A DNA stretch of 64,000 nt from Sedimentimonas flavescens. GTDB lineage: Bacteria > Pseudomonadota > Alphaproteobacteria > Rhodobacterales > Rhodobacteraceae. The notes under the pieces were generated by a model. The model was not told the origin of the DNA. It saw nothing but the letters and a program-made list of their open reading frames with translations, and searched no databases. Positions 28,848-39,126 of the stretch are shown here, piece by piece. Each line of letters starts with the position of its first letter. Positions within the stretch are counted from its first letter, which is position 1. The stretch is from positions 161,338 to 225,337 of the forward strand of contig NZ_JAHVAI010000007.1 of the NCBI RefSeq assembly GCF_019264375.1, in the 5' to 3' direction. The position numbers were made by a program, and so were the translations under genes.

Positions 28848-29443
28848 GTCGTCAGCTCTCCTCGCGCGCGCAGCCAGTTCAGAAATTCGATCAGGGGCAG
28901 GCCCAGGACGGCAAAGTAGTCGCCTTCGAGGCCCGAGAAAAGCCGAACGCCCTCCTCTTCCAGCTTATAGCAGCCGACTGCGTGACGGATGCTGTCCCAG
29001 TTGCGGGCCACATAATCGGTGATGAACTCGTCGGACAGCGGATGCATGGTCAACCGCACCTCGGCCACGTGCCGCCAGAGAGGGCGACCATCGCGCATCG
29101 CCACCAGCGCCGAGAGCAGCCGATGCGTGCGCCCCGACAGCGCGCGCAATTGTTCAACTGCCTGCTCGGGGCTTTCGGGTTTCGCGAATATGCGGCCTTT
29201 CAACTCCAGCACCTGATCGGCGCCGAGCGTCAGTACACCCGGATTGGCGGCCGAGACCTTGGCGGCCTTCATCTCGGCCAGCGTGTCGGCCACGTCGCGC
29301 GGGTTCGCGCCTTCGGCCTCCAGCGCATGGCGGATCATCTCTTCATCGATCCGGGCAGGGCGGGTTTCCACTACCAGCCCCGCATTGCGCAAAAGCTGCG
29401 CGCGGATGGCGGATTGCGAGGCAAGGATCAGCAACAGGCTCAT
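28844..29443 (-). CDS. maf: Maf family nucleotide pyrophosphatase
   Basis: Hydrolyses non-canonical or methylated nucleoside triphosphates to monophosphates, keeping them out of nucleic acids. The 199 residues start MSLLLILASQSAIRAQLL, a version of the SxSxxRxxLL site. LGADQVLELKGRIFAKP, GRTHRLLSALV and LEGDYFAVLGLPL fit the family. The ATG at 29443 immediately abuts a perfect DnaA box (29443-29451), so it is the origin-proximal gene of the leftward operon. Earlier in-frame starts run into the origin and are rejected. Confidence 0.93.
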   Translation of the reverse strand: MSLLLILASQSAIRAQLLRNAGLVVETRPARIDEEMIRHALEAEGANPRDVADTLAEMKAAKVSAANPGVLTLGADQVLELKGRIFAKPESPEQAVEQLRALSGRTHRLLSALVAMRDGRPLWRHVAEVRLTMHPLSDEFITDYVARNWDSIRHAVGCYKLEEEGVRLFSGLEGDYFAVLGLPLIEFLNWLRARGELTT

Positions 29444-29841
29444 GTGGATAAAACTCGGGAGAAGCCTCGGGGAAAGGCTGTGGGTGCAATTGTGGGTTTC
29501 ATTTCCTCCCCAATGACGGGGGCTTTTGTCAAGGAAAGGCGCGAATTCTCCACCTGTGGGACCGGCTTCGCGGCAAATGTGGGATTTTTGCACAGCCCAC
29601 AGACTGTACGCCTGCTATGCGCAAAGATATCAACTGACCAGCAGGCTGTAACAAACTGTTCTTATTGGAAGTTTCTGGGATTTCCACAGAAACCGCTCGG
29701 ATTGACCGAATATCTGTCCAGACTCTGGATAAGTTCTGAAGAACCCTGTAATCCACATGACCCACAGGGCCTACATCCATCATCATCTTTTCTTTTATAA
29801 AGAATTTTATTTAGAAGTAGCCTGCGGCAAGCGAGGGACCC
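29443..29841. other. Predicted chromosomal replication origin (oriC)
   Basis: A 398-bp gap between divergently read gene blocks. It holds a perfect DnaA box TGTGGATAA (29443-29451) and two one-mismatch boxes, TCTGGATAA (29724-29732) and TAATCCACA (29749-29757). A weaker ATTTCCACA lies at 29680-29688. TGTGGG/CCCACA cores occur at 29479, 29491, 29555, 29578, 29596 and 29761. An AT-rich stretch with TTTTCTTTTATAAAG and ATTTTATTTAG (about 29786-29817) would suit the unwinding element. Flanking genes match the Cori neighbourhood of Caulobacter (maf-aroE-coaE-dnaQ on one side; rho, mnmE, mnmG, rsmG, parAB on the other). The hemE and RP001-type genes that flank Cori there are not present. Confidence 0.82.
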
Positions 29842-30306
29842 ATGACCGACATCCTGTCCGACTACTACCTTTGGGTGAAAAGCTTTCACGTGATGTCCGT
29901 GCTCGCCTGGATGGCCGGGTTGTTCTACCTGCCACGGCTTTACGTCTATCATGTCGAGGGGCTGAAAAAGCAGGGCGTGGAGCGGGACTCGGACATGGAT
30001 CTGCTGTTCCGTCATCAGGAGCGGTTGCTGCTCAAGGCGATCATGAACCCTTCGCTGATCGCGAGCTGGCTGTTCGGCCTGATGCTGGTCTTCACGCCTG
30101 GGATCGTCGATTGGGGCAGCGTCTGGCCGTGGACCAAGGCGGCCTCGATCCTGGGTATGACCTGGTTCCATATGTGGTGCGCGCGGCAACGCAAGGCGCT
30201 GGCCGATGGCTCAAACACGCTCACCGGCCGCCAGTACCGCATGATGAACGAGGTTCCGACGCTATTCATGGTGGTGATCGTCATCTCGGTGATCGTCAAA
30301 TTCTGA
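29842..30306 (+). CDS. hemJ: Protoporphyrinogen IX oxidase, HemJ type
   Basis: Membrane protein that oxidises protoporphyrinogen IX to protoporphyrin IX in bacteria lacking HemG and HemY-type (HemK) oxidases. The 154 residues form about four transmembrane helices. The start DYYLWVKSFHVMSVLAWMAGLFYLPR contains the conserved histidine (residue 16), and MNPSLIASWLFG and a final EVPTLFMVVIVISVIVKF match the UPF0093 family. GCGAGGG precedes the ATG. It is the first gene right of the putative origin, where other alphaproteobacteria carry heme genes too. Confidence 0.92.
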   Translation: MTDILSDYYLWVKSFHVMSVLAWMAGLFYLPRLYVYHVEGLKKQGVERDSDMDLLFRHQERLLLKAIMNPSLIASWLFGLMLVFTPGIVDWGSVWPWTKAASILGMTWFHMWCARQRKALADGSNTLTGRQYRMMNEVPTLFMVVIVISVIVKF

Positions 30307-30313
30307 GCATTCG

Positions 30314-30342
30314 TTGACTCAACGGGCCTTAGCGCGTAAATG
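30314..30342 (+). promoter_or_regulatory. Predicted promoter of rho
   Basis: TTGACT (30314-30319) and TAAATG (30337-30342) are 17 bp apart, right after the hemJ stop. A GC-rich leader of roughly 97 nt follows, which could serve the autoregulation known for rho. Confidence 0.55.
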
Positions 30343-30445
30343 CGGGGCAAGCCCCGGCCGTCCGGCCGATCGGTTCTTCGGAATATTTCTCTGATTTGCG
30401 CGCCGGCCCCGCCGGTGCTGGCACCGTTACAAGGTGGGATTCCCC

Positions 30446-31717
<1,272 letters not shown>

Positions 31718-31732
31718 CGCCCGGAGGGGCTC

Positions 31733-33016
31733 ATGGACACGATCTTTGCTCTGGCCACCGCCCGCGGCAAGGCGGGGGTGGCCGTCATTCGTATTTCCGG
31801 CCCGCGCGCCTGGATCGCGGCCGAAGCGCTGGCGGGCAACCTGCCCGAACCGCGCGTGGCGGGGCTGCGCCGGTTGCGTCTGGGGGCGGAAGACCTCGAC
31901 GAGGCGGTTGTGCTGTGCTTCCGGGGCGGCGCGAGCTTCACCGGCGAGGACGTGGCCGAGCTGCATATCCACGGCGCTATCGCCACGGTGGCGGCGGTCT
32001 TGCAGGCGCTTGGCCGGATCGACGGGCTGCGACTGGCTGAGCCGGGTGAGTTCACGCGCCGTGCGCTGGAAAACGGGCGGTTGGATCTGGCGCAGGTCGA
32101 AGGGCTTGCTGATCTGATCGACGCCGAGACCGAAGCGCAACGCAAGCAGGCGCTACGGGTTCTGTCGGGCGCTGTGGGGCAGGTTGTCGATCAATGGCGG
32201 TCCAAGCTGGTGCGCGCCGCCGCGCTGATCGAGGCGACCATCGACTTTGCCGATGAAGAGGTGCCCGTCGATGTTTCGCCCGAAGTGCTCGATCTGATCG
32301 GGGGCGTCGCGCAGGACATTCGCCGCGAGTTGGGGCGGCTGTCGGCGGCGGAGCGGATTCGCGAGGGGTTCGAGGTTGCCATCGTCGGCAATCCGAACGC
32401 GGGCAAATCCACGCTGCTCAACGCGCTGGCGGGGCGCGAGGCGGCGATCACCTCGGAAATCGCGGGCACGACGCGCGACGTGATCGAGGTTCGGATGGAT
32501 CTGGCCGGGCTCGCGGTAACGCTGCTCGATACCGCGGGGTTGCGCGAAACCGAGGATGTGGTCGAGGCCATCGGTGTGCGCCGCGCATTGGAGCGCGCCG
32601 GACAATGCGATCTGCGGATATTCCTGCTTGATCAGGATGAAATCCCGCTGATCCAGCCGCAGGACGGCGATCTGATCGTGCATGGCAAGGCCGATCTGCA
32701 CCCGACCGAGGGGCTGTCGATCTCGGGCAAGACCGGGAAGGGGTTGGATCGGCTGATTGCCGAGATCACCGCGCGGCTTTCAGAACGCGCCAGCGGCGCG
32801 GGCGTCATGTCGCGGGAACGGCATCGTGATGCGCTGATCCGCGCTATTGGGGCTTTGGAATCGGCGCAAGATGAGGTATTGCGCGGGGGCGAGCGGGCCG
32901 AGCTTGCGGCCGAAGGACTGCGGCAGGCGGCACGGGCGCTCGAATCGCTGTTGGGGCGGGTGGATGTTGAACACCTGCTTGACGAGATCTTCGCCAGCTT
33001 TTGCATCGGCAAGTAG
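31733..33016 (+). CDS. mnmE: tRNA modification GTPase MnmE
   Basis: With MnmG it builds the 5-carboxymethylaminomethyl group on wobble uridine 34 of tRNAs. The 427 residues have an N-terminal folate-binding domain ([22 protein letters not shown]), a helical domain and an inserted Ras-like G domain with GNPNAGKS (219-226), [10 protein letters not shown] and a final CIGK (424-427) holding the catalytic cysteine. GGAGGGG lies before the ATG. mnmG follows with its start 12 bp away, so the partners are co-expressed. Confidence 0.98.
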   Translation: MDTIFALATARGKAGVAVIRISGPRAWIAAEALAGNLPEPRVAGLRRLRLGAEDLDEAVVLCFRGGASFTGEDVAELHIHGAIATVAAVLQALGRIDGLRLAEPGEFTRRALENGRLDLAQVEGLADLIDAETEAQRKQALRVLSGAVGQVVDQWRSKLVRAAALIEATIDFADEEVPVDVSPEVLDLIGGVAQDIRRELGRLSAAERIREGFEVAIVGNPNAGKSTLLNALAGREAAITSEIAGTTRDVIEVRMDLAGLAVTLLDTAGLRETEDVVEAIGVRRALERAGQCDLRIFLLDQDEIPLIQPQDGDLIVHGKADLHPTEGLSISGKTGKGLDRLIAEITARLSERASGAGVMSRERHRDALIRAIGALESAQDEVLRGGERAELAAEGLRQAARALESLLGRVDVEHLLDEIFASFCIGK

Positions 33017-33019
33017 GAG

Positions 33020-33035
33020 TGTTTCACGTGAAACA
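33020..33035. other. parS site 1 (ParB-binding palindrome)
   Basis: TGTTTCACGTGAAACA, a perfect 16-bp palindrome identical to the consensus parS of most bacterial chromosomes. It directly follows the AGGAG ribosome site of mnmG and contains the mnmG GTG start codon. It lies about 3.2 kb from the putative origin and 2.5 kb from parA. Confidence 0.97.
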
Positions 33036-34890
33036 TTTTGATGTCATCGTTGTCGGGGGCGGTCACGCCGGAACCGAGGCCGCCCATGCCGCGGCCCGCA
33101 TGGGTGCGCGCACCGCACTGGTGACGCTGCGCGCCGATGCGATTGGTGTGATGTCCTGCAACCCGGCGATCGGCGGCTTGGGTAAGGGCCATCTGGTGCG
33201 CGAGATCGACGCGATGGATGGCGTCATGGGCCGCGCGGCCGATATGGCTGGCATCCAGTTCCGCCTGTTGAACCGCCGCAAGGGCCCTGCGGTGCAAGGC
33301 CCCCGCACGCAGGCGGACCGCAAGCTTTATCGTCTGGCGATGCAAGGCCTTACGGCCGAGCAGGCGAACCTTGAGGTGATCGAGGGCGAGGCCGCCAGTT
33401 TCATGACCGCGGGCGGCCGGATTACTGGCGTGCGCCTGGCCGATGGGGCTGAGCTTCCGGCGAAAGCGGTGGTGCTGACCACCGGCACCTTCCTGCGTGG
33501 GTTGATCCATATTGGCGATCAGAAACAGCCGGGCGGTCGGATGGGCGACAAGCCCTCGATCTCGCTCGCCGACAACTTGCGCGATTTGGGGATCGAGACG
33601 GGGCGCTTGAAAACCGGCACGCCGCCGCGTCTGGATGGCCGCACCATCAAGTGGGAGCTGTTGGATATGCAGCCGGGCGACGATGAGCCCGAGCTGTTTT
33701 CTTTCCTGCACCGCGCGCCTTTCGTAAGGCAGATTTCCTGTGGGATCACGCACACGAATGAGCAGACGCATCAGATTATCCGCGACAACCTTTCGCGCTC
33801 GGCCATGTATGGCGGGCATATCGAGGGGGTGGGGCCGCGCTATTGCCCCTCGATCGAGGACAAGATCGTGCGCTTCGCCGACAAGACCTCGCACCAGATC
33901 TTCCTAGAGCCCGAAGGGCTGGACGATCACACCGTCTATCCGAACGGGATTTCGACCTCGCTGCCCGTCGATGTGCAGGAGGATTATGTCCGCTCGATCT
34001 ACGCTCTGGAGGATGTGAAGATCCTCCAGCCCGGTTACGCGATCGAATATGATTACGTCGATCCGCGCTCTCTGACGCAAAGTCTGGAGCTGCGGAGCCA
34101 GCCCGGCCTGTTCCTGGCCGGGCAGATCAACGGCACGACCGGTTATGAAGAGGCCGCCGCGCAGGGTTTGGTCGCCGGCCTGAACGCCGCGCGGGTGGCG
34201 GTAGGGCAGGAGCCTGTGCAGTTCAGCCGCACCAACAGCTATATCGGTGTCATGATCGACGATCTGACGACGCGCGGCGTGACTGAACCCTATCGCATGT
34301 TCACCTCGCGCGCCGAATTCCGCCTGTCGTTGCGGGCGGATAATGCCGACCAACGCCTCACGGGCTTCGGCCTCGATCTTGGCTGTGTGGGTGAAACCCG
34401 CCAGATAGCCTTCGAGAGCAAGATGGAGCAGCTGGCCTCGGGCCGCGCGCTGATGGAGGCGCTGACGCTGACGCCGCGCGAAGCGGCGGCGCACGGTTTT
34501 GCCGTCAATCAGGATGGGGCGCGGCGCAGCGCCTTTGCGCTCTTGTCCTTCCCGGATATCGCCCTGCCGGATCTGGAGCGGATTTTCCCTGATCTGTCGG
34601 CGCTGGCCCCGGAAATCTCGGCGCAGCTGGCTAAGGATGCGCTCTATGCGAATTACGTCGCGCGGCAAGAGCGCGACGTTGAGGCCATGAAGCGCGACGA
34701 GAATTGGGAGATCCCGGCGGATTTCGATTACGCGGCGATGTCCGGCCTGTCGAATGAGTTGAAGCTGAAACTGTCGCGCGCTCGTCCGCAGACGCTCGGG
34801 CAGGCGGCGCGGGTGGACAGCGTGACTCCGGCCGCGCTGACGCTGATCTTGGCCAAGTTGCGCCAGATGAAGCGGATGAAAACTGCATGA
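33028..34890 (+). CDS. mnmG: tRNA uridine 5-carboxymethylaminomethyl modification enzyme MnmG (GidA)
   Basis: FAD-dependent partner of MnmE in wobble-uridine modification. The 620 residues from GTG 33028 begin [19 protein letters not shown] with the dinucleotide fold. [39 protein letters not shown] and [17 protein letters not shown] are typical. The GTG at 33028 is chosen because AGGAG (33015-33019) is 8 bp away; a GTG at 33019 is possible. A parS palindrome spans the start. The stop overlaps rsmG by 4 bp. Confidence 0.97.
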   Translation: MKHFDVIVVGGGHAGTEAAHAAARMGARTALVTLRADAIGVMSCNPAIGGLGKGHLVREIDAMDGVMGRAADMAGIQFRLLNRRKGPAVQGPRTQADRKLYRLAMQGLTAEQANLEVIEGEAASFMTAGGRITGVRLADGAELPAKAVVLTTGTFLRGLIHIGDQKQPGGRMGDKPSISLADNLRDLGIETGRLKTGTPPRLDGRTIKWELLDMQPGDDEPELFSFLHRAPFVRQISCGITHTNEQTHQIIRDNLSRSAMYGGHIEGVGPRYCPSIEDKIVRFADKTSHQIFLEPEGLDDHTVYPNGISTSLPVDVQEDYVRSIYALEDVKILQPGYAIEYDYVDPRSLTQSLELRSQPGLFLAGQINGTTGYEEAAAQGLVAGLNAARVAVGQEPVQFSRTNSYIGVMIDDLTTRGVTEPYRMFTSRAEFRLSLRADNADQRLTGFGLDLGCVGETRQIAFESKMEQLASGRALMEALTLTPREAAAHGFAVNQDGARRSAFALLSFPDIALPDLERIFPDLSALAPEISAQLAKDALYANYVARQERDVEAMKRDENWEIPADFDYAAMSGLSNELKLKLSRARPQTLGQAARVDSVTPAALTLILAKLRQMKRMKTA

Positions 34891-35516
34891 ACGATCCGAA
34901 GGAAGCCCGGCTTGCCGCGGTGCTCGATGTTTCACGTGAAACATTCGACCGCCTGAACGCCTATGAGGCGCTGCTGAAAAAGTGGAACCCGGCGATCAAC
35001 CTGGTTTCCGCGCCGACCCTCGCACAGGTGTGGGAGCGCCATTTCCTCGATTCCGCTCAGGTTTTCGCGCTGGCAATGCCGCATGCCGGGCATTGGGTAG
35101 ACCTGGGCAGCGGTGGCGGCTTTCCGGGGCTTGTGATTGCAGCCATCGCGGCGGAGCTGGCGCCCGATCTGACTGTGACGCTGGTCGAAAGCGACCGGCG
35201 CAAATCGGCTTTCCTTGCTACGGTTTCGCGCGATCTCGGGCTGAATACCCAGGTGATTGCGAAGCGAATCGAGCAGGTTGAGCCCCTTGGCGCCGATTTC
35301 CTGAGCGCCCGCGCCCTGGCCTCGCTTGATGCACTTTTGGGCTTTGCCGAGCGGCACCTGCGGCCTTCTGGCACCGCTTTCTTCCCGAAGGGCGCGAAGT
35401 GGCGCGATGAGCTTGCCGAGGCCCGGAAAAGCTGGTCCATTTCCCTCAAAACCCATCCGAGCATGACCGATCCCGAAGCCGCGATTCTCGAGATCACAGG
35501 AGTTCAGCGTGTCTGA
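34887..35516 (+). CDS. rsmG: 16S rRNA (guanine527-N7)-methyltransferase RsmG (GidB)
   Basis: Methylates G527 of 16S rRNA using S-adenosylmethionine; its loss gives low-level streptomycin resistance. The 209 residues contain [27 protein letters not shown], the SAM-binding [14 protein letters not shown] and [12 protein letters not shown], and SARALASLD. Residues 14-19 (DVSRET) are encoded by a second parS site. It overlaps mnmG by 4 bp and parA by 8 bp, so the whole mnmE-mnmG-rsmG-parA-parB run appears to be one transcription unit. Confidence 0.96.
   Translation: MNDPKEARLAAVLDVSRETFDRLNAYEALLKKWNPAINLVSAPTLAQVWERHFLDSAQVFALAMPHAGHWVDLGSGGGFPGLVIAAIAAELAPDLTVTLVESDRRKSAFLATVSRDLGLNTQVIAKRIEQVEPLGADFLSARALASLDALLGFAERHLRPSGTAFFPKGAKWRDELAEARKSWSISLKTHPSMTDPEAAILEITGVQRV
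34928..34943. other. parS site 2 (ParB-binding palindrome) inside rsmG
   Basis: A second perfect TGTTTCACGTGAAACA, in frame within rsmG and encoding most of DVSRET. The same residues occur at this place in many RsmG proteins, which suggests coding and centromere functions are selected together. It is 1,908 bp from site 1. Confidence 0.97.
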
Positions 35517-36324
35517 TCCGACCCGTCCGCCAGGGCCGAAAATCATTGCCGTCGCGAACCAGAAGGGGGGCGTGGGCAAGACCACCACAACGATCAACCT
35601 CGCCGCCGCCCTTGCCGAACAGGGCTTTCGCGTGTTGCTCGTCGATCTCGATCCGCAGGGGAATGCCTCGACCGGGCTTGGGATTGAGCCCGAGGATCGC
35701 AAGCACAGCACCTATGACCTGCTGCTCGACGATGCACGGCTCAAGGATGTGATCTTGCCGACGGCGGTGGCGGGGCTGTGGATCAGCCCGGCGAACAGCG
35801 ACCTGTCTTCGGCGGATATGGAGCTTGTCTCACTCGAAAAACGCAGCTTCTTGCTGCATGACGCGCTGCGTCAGCCGGATATCGACGCCTTCGCCTTCGA
35901 TTACGTGCTGATCGACTGCCCGCCCTCGCTCAGCCTGCTGACGGTCAACGCGATGGTTGCTGCGCATTCGGTGCTCGTGCCGCTTCAGGCCGAATTCTTC
36001 GCGCTGGAAGGGCTTTCGCAGCTGATGCTGACGATCCGCGAAGTGCGCCAAAGCGCCAATCGCTTGCTGAGGATCGAGGGTGTTATCCTCACGATGTATG
36101 ATGTTCGCAACAACCTGTCACAACAGGTTGAGGCAGATGCCCGCGCGACCCTGGGCGAAATCGTGTTCCGCACGATGATTCCGCGCAATGTGCGCGTGTC
36201 CGAAGCGCCGTCTTACGCGCTGCCGGTTTTGCAATACGACACCGCCTCGCGTGGGTCCGAGGCCTATCGCGCGCTTGCGAATGAACTGATCGCGCGTCAC
36301 CTTGTGGCAGATAAGAAGGGGTGA
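35509..36324 (+). CDS. parA: Chromosome partitioning ATPase ParA
   Basis: Deviant Walker ATPase that, with ParB bound at parS, moves the duplicated origin regions apart. The 271 residues start at a GTG behind CACAGGAG and overlap rsmG by 8 bp. NQKGGVGKTTTT (residues 17-28) has both lysines of the ParA/MinD-type Walker A. VDLDPQGNASTGLG, YVLIDCPPSLSLLTVNAM and QAEFFALEGLSQL follow. Length and context (parS sites, origin) mark a chromosomal, not plasmid, ParA. Confidence 0.97.
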   Translation: MSDPTRPPGPKIIAVANQKGGVGKTTTTINLAAALAEQGFRVLLVDLDPQGNASTGLGIEPEDRKHSTYDLLLDDARLKDVILPTAVAGLWISPANSDLSSADMELVSLEKRSFLLHDALRQPDIDAFAFDYVLIDCPPSLSLLTVNAMVAAHSVLVPLQAEFFALEGLSQLMLTIREVRQSANRLLRIEGVILTMYDVRNNLSQQVEADARATLGEIVFRTMIPRNVRVSEAPSYALPVLQYDTASRGSEAYRALANELIARHLVADKKG

Positions 36325-36328
36325 GGAT

Positions 36329-37231
36329 ATGAGCGACAAGAAAATCGAACGCCGGGGATTGGGGCGCGGGCTGTCCGCCCTGATGGCCGACGTGAACCTG
36401 ACGCGCTCCGAGCCCGAAGCCGCGCCGCGCCGCGCCGAGAACGTCATTCCGGTCGAGAAGATCGAACCCAATCCTGATCAGCCGCGCCGCGATTTCTCGC
36501 CCGAGGCGCTGGAGGAGCTGGCGGCCTCGATCCGTGAAAAAGGCGTGATTCAGCCGCTTCTGGTGCGCCCGCATCCGCGCAAGCCGGGGTCTTACGAGAT
36601 TATCGCCGGCGAGCGCCGCTGGCGCGCGGCGCAGATGGCCCAGGTGCATGAACTGCCGGTAGTTGTCCGCGAACTCGACGACACCGAGGTTCTTGAGGTC
36701 GCGATCATCGAAAACATCCAGCGCGCCGATCTGAACCCGCTGGAAGAGGCGCTTGGTTACCGTCAGCTGATGGACCGCTTTGGCCATACGCAGGAGAAGG
36801 TGGCTGAGGCGCTCTCGAAAAGCCGCAGCCATATCGCGAACCTGCTGCGTCTGTTGCAACTGCCCGACGAGGTGCAGGGAATGCTGCGCGAAGGGCGGCT
36901 GACGGCCGGCCATGCGCGCGCGATGATCACCGCGCCCGATCCGGTCAAGCTGGCGCGGGAGGCGGTCGAGAAAGGCCTGTCCGTGCGCGAGGTGGAGCGC
37001 CTAGCGAAGCAGGACGCGCCGAAACCTGGCCGCGCTTCGGGCGGCGGTTCGGGCGGACGCGCGCCTGAGAAAGACGCTGATACGCGGGCGCTGGAATCGG
37101 ATCTTTCCGCAACACTTGGTATGCGGGTCAATATTGATCACAAGGGAGAGGAGGGCGGCCAGCTCTCAATCCAGTACCGCGATCTTGATGAGCTGGATCA
37201 GATTTGCCAGCTTCTCAGCGCATTGCGCTAA
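36329..37231 (+). CDS. parB: Chromosome partitioning protein ParB
   Basis: CTP-hydrolysing DNA clamp that loads at parS and spreads. The 300 residues start at ATG 36329 with AAGGGGTGAGG upstream. RGLGRGLSALM at the N-terminus binds ParA. IEPNPDQPRRDF, LLVRPHPRKPGSYEIIAGERRWRAAQMA (CTP-binding boxes) and ENIQRADLNPLEEALGYRQL are followed by the helix-turn-helix KVAEALSKSRSHIANLLRLL. A glycine-rich linker (ASGGGSGGRAPEK) precedes the dimerisation domain. It ends 3 bp from a convergent gene. Confidence 0.97.
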   Translation: MSDKKIERRGLGRGLSALMADVNLTRSEPEAAPRRAENVIPVEKIEPNPDQPRRDFSPEALEELAASIREKGVIQPLLVRPHPRKPGSYEIIAGERRWRAAQMAQVHELPVVVRELDDTEVLEVAIIENIQRADLNPLEEALGYRQLMDRFGHTQEKVAEALSKSRSHIANLLRLLQLPDEVQGMLREGRLTAGHARAMITAPDPVKLAREAVEKGLSVREVERLAKQDAPKPGRASGGGSGGRAPEKDADTRALESDLSATLGMRVNIDHKGEEGGQLSIQYRDLDELDQICQLLSALR

Positions 37232-37234
37232 GCC

Positions 37235-37588
37235 CTAGCCGTTCGGACGCGTCCAGATGAACAGGGTGACGCCCGCGAGCGCGATGGTCTGAATCGTCAG
37301 AACCTTCGTCGGAAAGCCCAGAACGACCGCGAGGATCAGGCTTGCGACGATGGAGATCGTCGCGGCCCATTTGCCGCGCGCGGAAATCGCTCCCCGATCG
37401 CGCCAGTCTGCGATGGCAGGGCCGAACTTCGGGTGTTCGAGCATCCAGTCGTGCAGGCGTTCGGACGAACGCGCAAAGCAGAAGGCCGCAAGCAGCACGA
37501 AGGGAACCGTGGGCAGCAGCGGCAGGAAGACCCCCAGCAGCCCAAGCCCAAGGCTGATTGATCCCGCGATGAGCCAGAGCACACGCAT
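37235..37588 (-). CDS. YbaN family (DUF454) membrane protein
   Basis: A 117-residue inner-membrane protein with three or four helices. LGLGLLGVFLPLLPTVPFVLLAAFCFARSS at the N-terminus, then LHDWMLEHPKFGPAIADWRDRGAIS, is the DUF454/YbaN signature. Function is unknown. The ATG overlaps the hemW stop, so it is the last gene of the rph-rdgB-RidA-hemW-ybaN run. Confidence 0.85.
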   Translation of the reverse strand: MRVLWLIAGSISLGLGLLGVFLPLLPTVPFVLLAAFCFARSSERLHDWMLEHPKFGPAIADWRDRGAISARGKWAATISIVASLILAVVLGFPTKVLTIQTIALAGVTLFIWTRPNG

Positions 37589-38745
37589 CAGGGCATCAAC
37601 TCCCGAATGACGGCGTTCAGCACGGCACGGCCTTCCTTGGTGACCAGAATTCGACCCTGTTCCAGCGTAATCATGCCGATTTCTTGCAGCGCGGCCAGCT
37701 TCGCCGCATCCAGATCCTGCCCGCTCAAGGCGCGATAGCGCGCGGGGTCGATCCCTTCAGCAAGGCGTAGCCCGAACAGCAGAAATTCGATTGCCTGTTC
37801 ATCGAAAGGCAACGCTTCGCGCAGGGTCTCGCCCGAGCCGCGCTCTTCGACCAGCGAGAGCCAGCGGGCGGGCATCTTCTCGGTGTCGGTGGCGTGGCGC
37901 TGGCCGTTCAGCGTCAGGCGGCCATGCGCGCCGGGGCCGATGCCGACATAGTCGCCGTAGTGCCAGTAAATCAGGTTATGGCGGCTTTCCGCGCCGGGGC
38001 GAGCGTGGTTCGACACTTCATAGGCCGGCAGGCCAGCCGCCTCGCAAATCTCTTGCGTGCGCAGATACATATCGGCGGCTTTGTCGTCATCGGGCAGGCC
38101 ACGCAGCTTGCCCGCCGCGTGGCGCAGACCGAAGGCGGTGCCATCCTCGATCGTCAGTTGGTAGATCGAGAAGTGATCGACCGCCATGGCCAGCGCCTCG
38201 CGCAATTCGGCCTCCCAGGCGGTCAGATCCTGATCCTGGCGGGCATAGATCAGGTCAAAACTGACGCGGGCAAAGTGCTTGCGGGCGATGTTAAAGGCTG
38301 CGCGCCCCTCGGCCACGCTATGCATCCGCCCGAGCCGCCGCAGATCGTCGTCATTGAGCGCTTGCATCCCCATCGAGACGCGATTGACCCCCGCCTCAGC
38401 ATAAGCGCTGAAGCGGCCGGATTCGATGCTGGTGGGGTTGGCCTCCAGCGTGATCTCGACATCATTGGCCAGGCGCCATGTCGCGCGCACCTTGTCGAGG
38501 ATGTCCGAGACCAGCTGCGGCTCCATCAGCGACGGCGTACCGCCGCCGAAAAAGACCGAGTTCAACACTCGGTCCCCGGTCTGCGCCCCGGCGCGCTCGA
38601 TCTCGGCCAAAAAGGCTCTGTTCCAGCGGTTTTGGTCGATTTCCGCGGCCACATGGCTGTTGAAATCGCAATAGGGACACTTTGAGGCGCAAAACGGCCA
38701 GTGCAGGTACAGCCCGAACCCGCCGTTGCGCCAGTCTTCGGTCAT
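37588..38745 (-). CDS. hemW: Radical SAM protein HemW (heme chaperone)
   Basis: Radical S-adenosylmethionine protein of the HemN-like group that binds and delivers heme. The 385 residues carry the cluster motif Cys19-x3-Cys23-x2-Cys26 (CASKCPYC), VFFGGGTPSLM, ITLEANPTSIE, GVNRVSMGMQALNDDDLRRLGR and a C-terminal winged-helix-type domain. The single cluster motif without a further cysteine, and its place beside rdgB, distinguish HemW from the coproporphyrinogen dehydrogenase HemN. It overlaps the RidA gene by 4 bp. Confidence 0.92.
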   Translation of the reverse strand: MTEDWRNGGFGLYLHWPFCASKCPYCDFNSHVAAEIDQNRWNRAFLAEIERAGAQTGDRVLNSVFFGGGTPSLMEPQLVSDILDKVRATWRLANDVEITLEANPTSIESGRFSAYAEAGVNRVSMGMQALNDDDLRRLGRMHSVAEGRAAFNIARKHFARVSFDLIYARQDQDLTAWEAELREALAMAVDHFSIYQLTIEDGTAFGLRHAAGKLRGLPDDDKAADMYLRTQEICEAAGLPAYEVSNHARPGAESRHNLIYWHYGDYVGIGPGAHGRLTLNGQRHATDTEKMPARWLSLVEERGSGETLREALPFDEQAIEFLLFGLRLAEGIDPARYRALSGQDLDAAKLAALQEIGMITLEQGRILVTKEGRAVLNAVIRELMP

Positions 38746-39125
38746 CCCTTGAACGCCGTGACTTCGATTTCGATCTTCATCGCCGGATTCACCAGCCCCG
38801 CGATGATCATCGTGGCGGCGGGGCGGATCTCGCCGAAGGTCTCCGAAAGCGCGGGGATGATTTCTTCCATATAGGCGCCGTCGGTGATGATGTAGGTGGC
38901 GCGCACCACGTCATTGAGCGAGAAACCCGCACCCTCGAGCACCGATTTGATCGTGGCGAGCGTGTTGCGCGCCTGATCGAGCACGCTGTCGGGGAAGGTC
39001 TTGGTGACCGGATCGACGCCGGTGGTGCCAGCGACAAAGCACCAGTCGCCCTGAACAACGGCGCGGGAATAGCCGAGTTTCGGTTCATAGGGCGATCCGC
39101 CCGAGATGTTCTTGCGTTGGCTCAT
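38742..39125 (-). CDS. RidA/YjgF family protein
   Basis: A 127-residue member of the trimeric RidA fold, which deaminates reactive enamine/imine intermediates. KNISGGSPYEPKLGYSRAVVQGDWCFVAGTTG and VVRATYIITDGAYMEEIIPALSETFGEIRPAATMI fit. The first group of true RidA carries an arginine near residue 105; here RPAATMIIAGL occupies that position, so activity is plausible. The frame is open further upstream into rdgB, but ATG 39125, 2 bp before the rdgB stop, is the natural start. Confidence 0.85.
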   Translation of the reverse strand: MSQRKNISGGSPYEPKLGYSRAVVQGDWCFVAGTTGVDPVTKTFPDSVLDQARNTLATIKSVLEGAGFSLNDVVRATYIITDGAYMEEIIPALSETFGEIRPAATMIIAGLVNPAMKIEIEVTAFKG

Positions 39126-39126
39126 G

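Noticed and set aside
37588..38745. Calling this gene hemN (oxygen-independent coproporphyrinogen dehydrogenase)
   Set aside because: The single CxxxCxxC motif and the neighbours rdgB and rph match HemW; the extra HemN cysteine and N-terminal extension are absent.
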